Origin: an uncultured Lachnospiraceae bacterium
Lineage (GTDB): Bacteria; Bacillota; Clostridia; Lachnospirales; Lachnospiraceae
Reading direction: 5' to 3'
Assembly (NCBI GenBank): GCA_902766845.1
Contig: CACXFD010000012.1
Location: forward strand, 1-6,132
Length of the DNA stretch: 6,132 nucleotides
The notes beneath the pieces are model-generated. The model saw only the letters and a program-made list of their open reading frames with translations, was not told where the DNA came from and made no database searches. Shown piece by piece: positions 1 through 4,970 of the stretch; positions within the stretch are counted from its first letter, which is position 1, and each line of letters starts with the position of its first letter. Both the position numbers and the translations under genes were made by a program.

Positions 1-2
1 AG

Positions 3-1139
3 GAATCGGTCAAGTCGATCCACAACGGTGAGGTCGTGACCGGTGAAGTCATCGATGTCAAAGAGGACAGCATCGTCCTTAATATCGGATATAAGTCAGA
101 CGGTATCGTCACCCGCAATGAGTACTCCAACGATAATTCGCTGGATCTGCGCACGGTCGTGAACGTCGGTGACAAGATGGACGTCAAGGTCGTCAAGGTC
201 AATGACGGCGAGGGCCAGGTGGTCCTTTCCTACAAGCGCCTGGCGCAGGAGCGCGGTTCCAAGGTCCTGGAGGCCGCATTTGAGAATCATGAAGTCATCA
301 CCGCCAAGGTGTCTCAGGTCCTGAACGGCGGCCTGGGCGTGATCGTGGATGAGACCCGCATCTTCATCCCGGCCAGCCTTGTGTCGGATACCTATGAGAG
401 AGACCTGAGCAAGTATCAGGATCAGGAGATCAGCTTCGTCCTGACCGAGTTCAATCCCCGCAAGCGCCGCATCATCGGCGACCGCAAGCAGATCGTGGTC
501 GAAGAGAAGGCCCGCAAGCAGAAGGAACTGTTCGATCGCATCACGGTCGGCATGACCGTGGAAGGCCAGGTCAAGAACGTCACCGATTTCGGCGCCTTCA
601 TCGATCTGGGCGGCGCGGACGGCCTGCTGCATATCTCCGAGGTCAGCTGGGGCCGCACCGAGAACCCGAAGAAGGTCTTCAAGGTGGGTCAGCACGTGCG
701 TGCGTTCATCAAGGACATCAACGGTTCCAAGATCGCTCTGTCCCTGAAGTTCCCGGAGGAGAACCCCTGGCTCACCGCTGCGGAGAAGTACGCGGTCGGT
801 ACGGTCGTGACCGGCAAGGTCGCCCGTATGACGGACTTTGGTGCCTTCATCGAGCTCGAGCCCGGCATCGACGCGTTGCTGCATGTCTCCCAGATCGCCC
901 GTGATCATATCGCGAAGCCCTCGGATGTCCTGAAGACCGGTCAGGAAGTGACCGCCAAGGTCGTGGACTTCAACGGCGCGGATCACAAGATCTCCCTGAG
1001 CATCAAGGCTCTGGAGGCCGCTCCGGCTCCCAAGACTGCGGATGAGGACGCTGTGTCCGTGAAGATCCCGGAGGAGTCTCACGAGGTCGGCGGCATCGAG
1101 ATCCCGCAGGAAGCGCTGGACGCTGTCAAGGAGCAGTAA
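3..1139 (+). CDS. rpsA: S1-domain RNA-binding protein (ribosomal protein S1-like), 5'-truncated by the window
   Basis: Binds single-stranded RNA; S1-type proteins help mRNA engage the 30S subunit, though in Bacillota they are often less essential than in E. coli. The frame is open from the first bases, and the visible 378 residues form four S1 OB-fold repeats at about 8-80, 97-163, 182-250 and 265-336. Repeats 3 and 4 carry the canonical TDFGAFI...LLH(I/V)S core (about 193-211 and 276-294); repeat 2 is more divergent, as is usual. An acidic tail ends in KEQ. The GTG at 36 is not taken as the start because it lies inside the first S1 fold, whose NGEVVTGEV strand begins upstream. In many Clostridia this module is the C-terminal half of an IspH (HMBPP reductase)-S1 fusion; the first repeat resembles that type, but the deciding N-terminus is outside the window. 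A strong terminator follows 42 nt after the stop. Family very sure; exact name less so. Confidence 0.93.
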   Translation, partial: ESVKSIHNGEVVTGEVIDVKEDSIVLNIGYKSDGIVTRNEYSNDNSLDLRTVVNVGDKMDVKVVKVNDGEGQVVLSYKRLAQERGSKVLEAAFENHEVITAKVSQVLNGGLGVIVDETRIFIPASLVSDTYERDLSKYQDQEISFVLTEFNPRKRRIIGDRKQIVVEEKARKQKELFDRITVGMTVEGQVKNVTDFGAFIDLGGADGLLHISEVSWGRTENPKKVFKVGQHVRAFIKDINGSKIALSLKFPEENPWLTAAEKYAVGTVVTGKVARMTDFGAFIELEPGIDALLHVSQIARDHIAKPSDVLKTGQEVTAKVVDFNGADHKISLSIKALEAAPAPKTADEDAVSVKIPEESHEVGGIEIPQEALDAVKEQ

Positions 1140-1181
1140 CGGCGCAGCCGGACATCGGCTCTGCCTGAATATGTAAAAGCC

Positions 1182-1216
1182 AAGACCGGCCCCTGATCAC
1201 AGGGGCCGGTCTTTTT
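1182..1216 (+). terminator. Intrinsic terminator of the S1 gene, possibly bidirectional
   Basis: A perfect 14-bp GC-rich stem (1182-1195 pairing with 1200-1213) closes a 4-nt ATCA loop, and a run of five T occupies 1212-1216. It lies between the S1 stop (1139) and the stop of the convergent nuclease gene (1265). On the minus strand the same stem is followed by TTGGCTTTT, a weaker U-tract, so it may also end the nuclease transcript; no other terminator is visible between 1217 and 1264. The plus-strand function is near certain, the bidirectional role is inferred. Confidence 0.93.
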
Positions 1217-1264
1217 GCAATTCGCTTTTGCGTTCCGTATGAGTTGGTGCGGCTTTCGTCCGCT

Positions 1265-2443
1265 TCAGCGTTCGGCCAGCATACGCAGGCAGCCTGTCAG
1301 ATAATCGTTCCATACCGACGGCTCTTCAAGGTGCCGCGCCGTCAGTTCCAGGCAGGGCCGGTCCGGACAGGCGCACGGATAGAAGACCGGCTGCTCCGGC
1401 GTGCCGGCGGCGGTCAGATGCTCCGGCTTTTTCTTTCGGCTGCGCGCGGCCAGCAGCGCTTCGCCGGCCGGATAGAAGCGGCCGCTCACGCGGGCATAGC
1501 ATCGGTCGCGCGTCGCTTTCTGACGGTACATCGGATCCACGAAGCTCCCGACGGACCGGTGCACGCAGGTGTCCTCCTCCGGAAGGTAGTAGTAGTTTCT
1601 CCAGTCTGCGTAATACCGGCGCGCCTCGCCCTCCTCCAGAGGCAGACGGACACGGATCCGGTCTGCCTGCCAGTTCAGCGTCAGGGTGGGCTCACGCAGC
1701 TGGACGGGGCGCGGCAGGGAAAGGTCCGCTTGGGCGAGCAGAAACAGTTCCTGCTTCTCTTCGCCGCGGATCGTGCGGTAGGTCTCGAGCGAGACGTCGG
1801 TCACACGAACGTTCGCGGCGGCGATCCGGTCATATGCGAGGACCGGCAGGAGCAGCGGCATGTCCAGGACGTCTTCCCGGTTGTGCAGCAGGAGCAGATG
1901 CTCCGCATGGGCGCTGCGGGTCCGCTCGTAATCCCGGCAGACGGAGATCAGTTCCCCGCCGGAGCATTCATCGTCCCGTCCGATCCCGAGAAAGCGCTCG
2001 AGCGTCTTCTGCCGGCAGTCCGGCAGTCCGAGCAGCCGTTTCATGCGGCGCGTCGTCCGGTAGAGGTCCTCATGGGGCAGGCCGTCCCAGGCGAGAGGAA
2101 TACCGTATATGCCGGCGCGTTCGGTCAGGAACGGAAGGTCGAACGTATCGCCGTTGAACGTGAGCAGGAGCGTTTCGTCCGGGTCCGTACGATGCAGCGC
2201 CTCGGAAAAAGCGCGCAGAAGGACCGGCTCGTCCGAGGGAGACTGGGAGAGCCACTGCGTCAGGACCGCGCGGTCCCGAGTCATCTCCATCAGGCCGATC
2301 AGGTAGATCCGGTCCCGCCCGCGGGCAAGTCCGGTGGTCTCGATGTCGAGGAAGAGCAGCTGCGGCGCGTCCGTGCGGTCCGCGCAGGCCGCACGCGCGC
2401 GGCTGAATTCTTCCGCTGTCAGAGTGTACGTTTCGATCTTCAT
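1265..2443 (-). CDS. RNase H-like (DEDD) exonuclease-domain protein, YprB type
   Basis: A 392-residue protein with an N-terminal 3'-5' exonuclease-type RNase H fold. Visible motifs are ExoI FLDIETTGL (31-39; D33, E35), ExoII TFNGDTFDLPFL (95-106; D102), and an ExoIII-like HNREDVLDM (187-195; H187, D191). All four acidic metal ligands are therefore present and an active nuclease is expected. A QKTLERFLGI...GGE segment (145-164) and a C-terminal WRNYYYLPEED...H...FVD...YR..AT...CY block (281-316) match the YprB-like family of Bacillota, whose substrate is not well defined. The start is taken at the ATG at 2443, because the protein resembles the family from there and a strong promoter ends 7 nt upstream; an in-frame ATG at 2500 would add 19 residues but lies upstream of that promoter. 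The gene is divergent from ruvA and convergent with the S1 gene, so it is monocistronic here. The tail holds an unusual CxCxxxxC cluster (357-364). Confidence 0.9.
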   Translation of the reverse strand: MKIETYTLTAEEFSRARAACADRTDAPQLLFLDIETTGLARGRDRIYLIGLMEMTRDRAVLTQWLSQSPSDEPVLLRAFSEALHRTDPDETLLLTFNGDTFDLPFLTERAGIYGIPLAWDGLPHEDLYRTTRRMKRLLGLPDCRQKTLERFLGIGRDDECSGGELISVCRDYERTRSAHAEHLLLLHNREDVLDMPLLLPVLAYDRIAAANVRVTDVSLETYRTIRGEEKQELFLLAQADLSLPRPVQLREPTLTLNWQADRIRVRLPLEEGEARRYYADWRNYYYLPEEDTCVHRSVGSFVDPMYRQKATRDRCYARVSGRFYPAGEALLAARSRKKKPEHLTAAGTPEQPVFYPCACPDRPCLELTARHLEEPSVWNDYLTGCLRMLAER

Positions 2444-2450
2444 GCTTCTG

Positions 2451-2479
2451 ATTATATCACACTCTGGCAGATTTGTCTT
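2451..2479 (-). promoter_or_regulatory. Promoter of the RNase H-like gene, predicted leaderless
   Basis: Read on the minus strand, there is a -35 AAGACA (2474-2479, four of six consensus bases), a 17-nt spacer, and a perfect -10 TATAAT (2451-2456) preceded by the extended -10 TG one base upstream. Only 7 nt separate the -10 from the ATG at 2443, so transcription should begin at or within a base or two of the start codon, leaving no room for a Shine-Dalgarno sequence. Confidence 0.72.
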
Positions 2480-2558
2480 CCCGGGCTCCGCCGCCTGCAT
2501 CGTTTAGCCGCATCCCGTCCGTTTTTCCTTCTGCGGCGGACCTCCCGCCGTCTTCGCC

Positions 2559-2587
2559 TTGACATCCCGGCCGTTTCGGTATAAACT
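2559..2587 (+). promoter_or_regulatory. ruvA (ruvAB) promoter
   Basis: A perfect -35 TTGACA lies at 2559-2564. The -10 is either TATAAA (2580-2585, five of six, but only a 15-nt spacer) or TAAACT (2582-2587, four of six with a 17-nt spacer). Either choice places the start near 2592-2594, about 57 nt before the ruvA ATG and just upstream of the LexA box. It is the only sigma-70-like promoter seen on the plus strand before ruvA. Confidence 0.7.
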
Positions 2588-2599
2588 TACGGAGGGGAT

Positions 2600-2611
2600 G
2601 AACAAATGTTC
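2600..2611 (+). promoter_or_regulatory. LexA (DinR-type) SOS box in the ruvA leader
   Basis: GAACAAATGTTC is an exact match to the Gram-positive LexA core GAAC-N4-GTTC. It lies about 8-19 nt downstream of the predicted transcription start and 38 nt before the ruvA ATG, where a bound repressor would block promoter clearance. ruvAB is a classical SOS operon, LexA-controlled in Bacillus subtilis, so site and gene agree. In RNA the same stretch could fold as a GAAC/GUUC stem extended by GGGG/CCCC (2594-2597 with 2612-2615) past a two-base bulge. Confidence 0.85.
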
Positions 2612-2649
2612 CCCCTTGTGCCGGAGCGTTCCGGCAGGCAGGAGGCAGG

Positions 2650-3273
2650 ATGCTCTCATTCGTTTACGGAGAAGTCGCGGAGATCTATGAAGACAGTGTG
2701 GTGCTGGACGTCGGAGGAGTCGGATATCAGATCTATATCCCTTCCTCGCTGCACGGATCGCTGCCGCGCATCGGAGAAGATCTGCGGCTGTATACATACC
2801 TGAATATCAATCTCCAGGGCACAGGCGACGTGGTCACGCTGTACGGCTTTCCGACGCGGGAGGATCTGCGCCTGTTCCGTCTGTGCCTGTCGGTCAGCGG
2901 GATCGGCCCGCGCGCGGCACTGGGCCTGCTGGGCTCGCTGACGCCGGACCAGCTTCGCTTTGCCGTGCTCGCGGAAGACGTCAAGGCCATCAGCAAGGCG
3001 CCCGGAATCGGCCCCAAATCAGCCAAAAAACTGATTCTGGAGCTGAAGGATAAGCTGAGCCTGGAAGAGGCGTTCGAACTGAAACTGAACCGGGGAGAAG
3101 AGGCCGCCGTGCCCGAATCGTCCGCCGCATCGGAGGAAGCCGTGCAGGCGCTCGTCTCCCTGGGTTATTCCGCCTCGGACGCGCTCAAGGCCGTCCGGCA
3201 GGCCGCTCCCGCTCCCGAGGACGATGCCGAGGCCATCCTGAAGAAGGCGCTCAAGTCCATGGCCTTGTTCTGA
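2650..3273 (+). CDS. ruvA: Holliday junction branch migration protein RuvA
   Basis: RuvA binds four-way DNA junctions as a tetramer or octamer and loads the RuvB motor for branch migration in recombinational repair. The 207 residues match the usual length of about 190-205. Domain I, an OB fold, spans about 1-64 and ends at the typical DVVTLYGFPTRED. Domain II carries two helix-hairpin-helix motifs, SVSGIGPRAAL (81-91) and APGIGPKSAKKL (117-128), which contact the junction backbone. An acidic, Ala/Ser-rich linker (about 148-162) leads to domain III, EEAVQALVSLGYS...ALKAV (162-182), the RuvB-binding part. The start has the sequence AGGAGG (2640-2645) four nt upstream, and the N-terminus matches family starts. 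The gene has its own promoter and LexA box. No ruvC lies directly upstream, unlike many ruvCAB clusters. Identification is secure. Confidence 0.97.
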   Translation: MLSFVYGEVAEIYEDSVVLDVGGVGYQIYIPSSLHGSLPRIGEDLRLYTYLNINLQGTGDVVTLYGFPTREDLRLFRLCLSVSGIGPRAALGLLGSLTPDQLRFAVLAEDVKAISKAPGIGPKSAKKLILELKDKLSLEEAFELKLNRGEEAAVPESSAASEEAVQALVSLGYSASDALKAVRQAAPAPEDDAEAILKKALKSMALF

Positions 3274-3373
3274 CAGAAACGGCTGACAGATCTGTCCGCT
3301 TACCGTATCATCGGCAGACAGAGAACGGAAGATCTACCCATGTACCATATCATCGACAGGCAGGAAACGGATC
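3271..3373 (+). repeat. Degenerate ~42-bp tandem repeats in the ruvA-ruvB spacer
   Basis: The spacer is built from imperfect direct repeats. The clearest pair starts at 3301 and 3343 (period 42): TACC[G/A]TATCATCG[G/A]CAG[A/G]CAG, then a GAAACGG-like block and GATC. A more diverged third copy, with ACAGAAACGG, AGATCT and then the first TACC, occupies 3273-3300. The last copy runs into the ruvB start and supplies its ribosome site (GGCAGG, 3359-3364, nine nt before ATG). A shorter echo, GAAACGGATCAT, recurs at 3364-3375 and 3382-3393, so the first codons of ruvB also derive from or resemble the unit. The repeats are visible by eye; their function is unknown. Confidence 0.7.
3283..3311 (+). promoter_or_regulatory. 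Candidate internal promoter for ruvB, overlapping a 12-bp palindrome
   Basis: CTGACA (3283-3288, five of six) and TATCAT (3306-3311, five of six) are separated by exactly 17 nt. The -35 overlaps the perfect palindrome GACAGATCTGTC (3285-3296), which could be an operator. The second repeat copy has a matching TATCAT (3348-3353) but no acceptable -35. This would let ruvB be transcribed apart from the SOS-controlled ruvA promoter. It rests only on consensus match. Confidence 0.4.
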
Positions 3374-4375
3374 ATGCCCGAGAAACGGATCATTTCAACT
3401 GAATTTACCGAAGAGGATAAGCGGATCGAGGGATCGCTGCGCCCGCAGAGCCTGGCGGAATACATCGGCCAGAGCCGCTGCAAGGAGATGCTGAAGGTCT
3501 ACATCGAGGCGGCCCGCGCGCGCGGAGAGGCGCTGGATCATGTGCTCCTGTACGGGCCTCCCGGCCTCGGAAAGACCACGCTGGCCGGAATCATCGCGAA
3601 CGAGATGGGCGTGAATATCAAGATCACGTCCGGACCGGCCATCGAGAAGCCGGGGGAGATGGCGGCCATTCTGAACAATCTGCAGGACGGCGACCTGCTC
3701 TTCGTGGATGAGATCCACCGGCTGAACCGTCAGGTGGAAGAGGTCCTGTATCCGGCGATGGAAGATTTCGCGATCGATATCGTGATCGGGAAGGGCGCCA
3801 GCGCGCGTTCGATCCGTCTGGAGCTTCCTCATTTCACGCTCGTCGGCGCCACCACGCGTGCCGGTCTGCTGACCGCGCCTCTTCGCGACCGCTTCGGCGT
3901 CGTGGAACACCTGGAGTTCTATTCGGTACCGGAACTTCACGAGATCCTGATGCGTTCCGCGGATGTCCTCGGCGTCAAGATCAGTTCGGAAGGCGCGCTG
4001 GAGATCGCCCGGCGCTCCCGCGGCACGCCCCGCCTGGCGAACCGTTTCTTAAAGCGCGTCCGCGACTTCGCGCAGGTCCGCTATGACGGCGTGATCACGC
4101 CCGAAGTGGCGCAGACCGCGCTGAACATCCTGAATGTGGACAGCTGCGGGCTGGACCGCGGAGACCGGACCATTCTGCGCACCATCATAGAAAAGTTCGG
4201 AGGCGGACCGGTCGGCCCCGAGGCCGTTGCGGCCGCCATCGGAGAAGACGTGGGCACGCTCGAGGATGTCTACGAGCCCTACCTGATCCAGAACGGGTTC
4301 CTTCTCCGCACGCCCCGCGGCCGGATGGTGGCGGAAAAGACCTACCGGCATCTGGGACTTCCGGTCCCCGAATGA
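3374..4375 (+). CDS. ruvB: Holliday junction branch migration ATPase RuvB
   Basis: RuvB is the hexameric AAA+ motor that, with RuvA, pumps DNA through Holliday junctions. The 333 residues match family length. The N-terminal EEDKRIEGSLRPQSLAEYIGQ (13-33) is a RuvB hallmark. Walker A GPPGLGKT is at 61-68, Walker B LLFVDEIH at 108-115, sensor 1 GATTRAG at 158-164, the arginine-finger segment LRDRFG at 170-175, and sensor 2 RGTPRLANRFLKR at 216-228. The winged-helix DNA-binding domain follows from about 258, with FGGGPVG, TLEDVYEPYLIQNGFL and RTPRGR. All catalytic elements are intact. The start at 3374 gives the expected N-terminus, with GGCAGG nine nt upstream. It lies 100 nt after ruvA, so it is probably cotranscribed with it, and it may have an extra promoter in the spacer. 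No terminator is visible before zapA. Confidence 0.98.
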   Translation: MPEKRIISTEFTEEDKRIEGSLRPQSLAEYIGQSRCKEMLKVYIEAARARGEALDHVLLYGPPGLGKTTLAGIIANEMGVNIKITSGPAIEKPGEMAAILNNLQDGDLLFVDEIHRLNRQVEEVLYPAMEDFAIDIVIGKGASARSIRLELPHFTLVGATTRAGLLTAPLRDRFGVVEHLEFYSVPELHEILMRSADVLGVKISSEGALEIARRSRGTPRLANRFLKRVRDFAQVRYDGVITPEVAQTALNILNVDSCGLDRGDRTILRTIIEKFGGGPVGPEAVAAAIGEDVGTLEDVYEPYLIQNGFLLRTPRGRMVAEKTYRHLGLPVPE

Positions 4376-4410
4376 GTACTCGGAAATCCGATGAAATCCG
4401 CGGTTCCATC

Positions 4411-4439
4411 TTGTATATCCGGACAGTTTCCGATATAAT
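4411..4439 (+). promoter_or_regulatory. zapA promoter
   Basis: A perfect -10 TATAAT (4434-4439) sits 17 nt after TTGTAT (4411-4416, a weak -35 with three of six bases). Transcription would start near 4446, shortly before the strong ribosome site AAAGGAG (4456-4462), which lies nine nt before the zapA ATG. This gives zapA expression independent of SOS-controlled ruvAB. Confidence 0.65.
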
Positions 4440-4471
4440 GATATTTCAGGAACAGAAAGGAGTCCCTGTTC

Positions 4472-4882
4472 ATGGAGAAGAAAACAACCGAAGTATATAT
4501 CGGCGGCCGTGCCCTGACCCTGCAGAGCGATGAAGACCCGGTCTACATGCAGAAGCTGGCCGCCTATCTGAACGGAAAACTGGGCGACCTGCAGAAGCAG
4601 GTGCCTCATTTCGATAAGCGCCCGTCGGATTTTCAGTATCAGATGCTGGTGCTGAACGTAGCGGATGATTTCTTTAAAGTCCGTTCTCAGGCGGATGCGT
4701 CCGCAGAGAAGATCACTTCCATGGAGCAGACGCTCTATGATCTCAAACATGAGCTCGTCACCACCAAGATGCAGCTGGAACATGCCGAGAAAGAAGCGGC
4801 GGAGTGGAAATCCGCTCTGGATGAACAGGGCAAACGTCTGGATGAGCTTCGCGAGTCTTTCTTCAAGCATAAGTCGAACTGA
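4472..4882 (+). CDS. zapA: Cell division protein ZapA
   Basis: ZapA is a small cytoplasmic protein that bundles and stabilises FtsZ filaments at the division ring. The 136 residues start with the ZapA globular domain (about 4-75): a TEVYIGGRALTLQSDEDPVYMQKLAAYLN stretch spanning 6-34, then QMLVLNVADDFFKV (57-70). A long charged helix (about 78-130), rich in Glu, Lys, Leu and Gln, is predicted to be the dimerising coiled coil. The size and tail length are normal for Clostridia. AAAGGAG nine nt before the ATG sets the start. The gene has its own promoter and is closed by a terminator seven nt after the stop, so it can be a single-gene unit. The next gene is a U32 protein, a pairing I recall as common in Bacillota. 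Confidence 0.93.
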   Translation: MEKKTTEVYIGGRALTLQSDEDPVYMQKLAAYLNGKLGDLQKQVPHFDKRPSDFQYQMLVLNVADDFFKVRSQADASAEKITSMEQTLYDLKHELVTTKMQLEHAEKEAAEWKSALDEQGKRLDELRESFFKHKSN

Positions 4883-4888
4883 TTCCGA

Positions 4889-4917
4889 CGGGAGCGCTGC
4901 GGTGCTCCCGCTTTTTT
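4889..4917 (+). terminator. Intrinsic terminator after zapA
   Basis: The stem CGGGAGC (4889-4895) pairs with GCTCCCG (4904-4910), can extend by a G-T wobble and one C-G pair to a four-base loop, and is followed by six T (4912-4917). It begins seven nt after the zapA stop. No clear promoter is seen between it and the U32 gene at 4971, so some readthrough may feed that gene. Confidence 0.9.
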
Positions 4918-4939
4918 CTTTCCGGCAGGAGAGGTCACC

Positions 4940-4953
4940 GGCCGGTACCGGCC
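4940..4953. promoter_or_regulatory. 14-bp perfect palindrome before the U32 gene
   Basis: GGCCGGTACCGGCC is a perfect inverted repeat between the zapA terminator and the U32 ribosome site; an overlapping 10-bp palindrome ACCGGCCGGT covers 4937-4946. It could be a protein-binding site, or an RNA stem with a short loop near the ribosome site (AAAAGGA, 4958-4964). In GC-rich DNA a chance palindrome is possible, so the function is unassigned. Confidence 0.4.
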
Positions 4954-4970
4954 CCACAAAAGGATGAAGT

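Noticed and set aside
36..38. GTG as start of the S1 protein
   Set aside because: It falls inside the first S1 fold; conserved coding sequence (NGEVVTGEV) continues upstream in frame and no SD precedes it.
96..1082. 328-codon open frame antisense to the S1 gene
   Set aside because: It has no recognisable domain and lies wholly opposite four clear S1 repeats; long antisense frames are expected from codon bias in GC-rich genes.
2498..2500. Upstream ATG as start of the RNase H-like protein
   Set aside because: The extra 19 residues do not resemble the family, no good SD precedes it, and it lies upstream of the strong promoter.
2534..2550. 6-bp GC hairpin in the divergent spacer as a terminator
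   Set aside because: The stem CGGCGG/CCGCCG has no T-run after it on either strand, so it is not an intrinsic terminator.
1244..2584. 446-codon plus-strand frame opposite the RNase H-like gene
   Set aside because: The protein is low in recognisable motifs and mirrors the minus-strand gene, which shows all three Exo motifs and a promoter.
3271..3373. CRISPR-like array in the ruvA-ruvB spacer
   Set aside because: The copies are contiguous and diverged with no unique spacers, and there are no cas genes.
4380..4401. Short stem and the repeated GAAATCCG after ruvB as a terminator or regulatory repeat
   Set aside because: The stem is only 4 bp with no U-tract, and two 8-nt copies are within chance.
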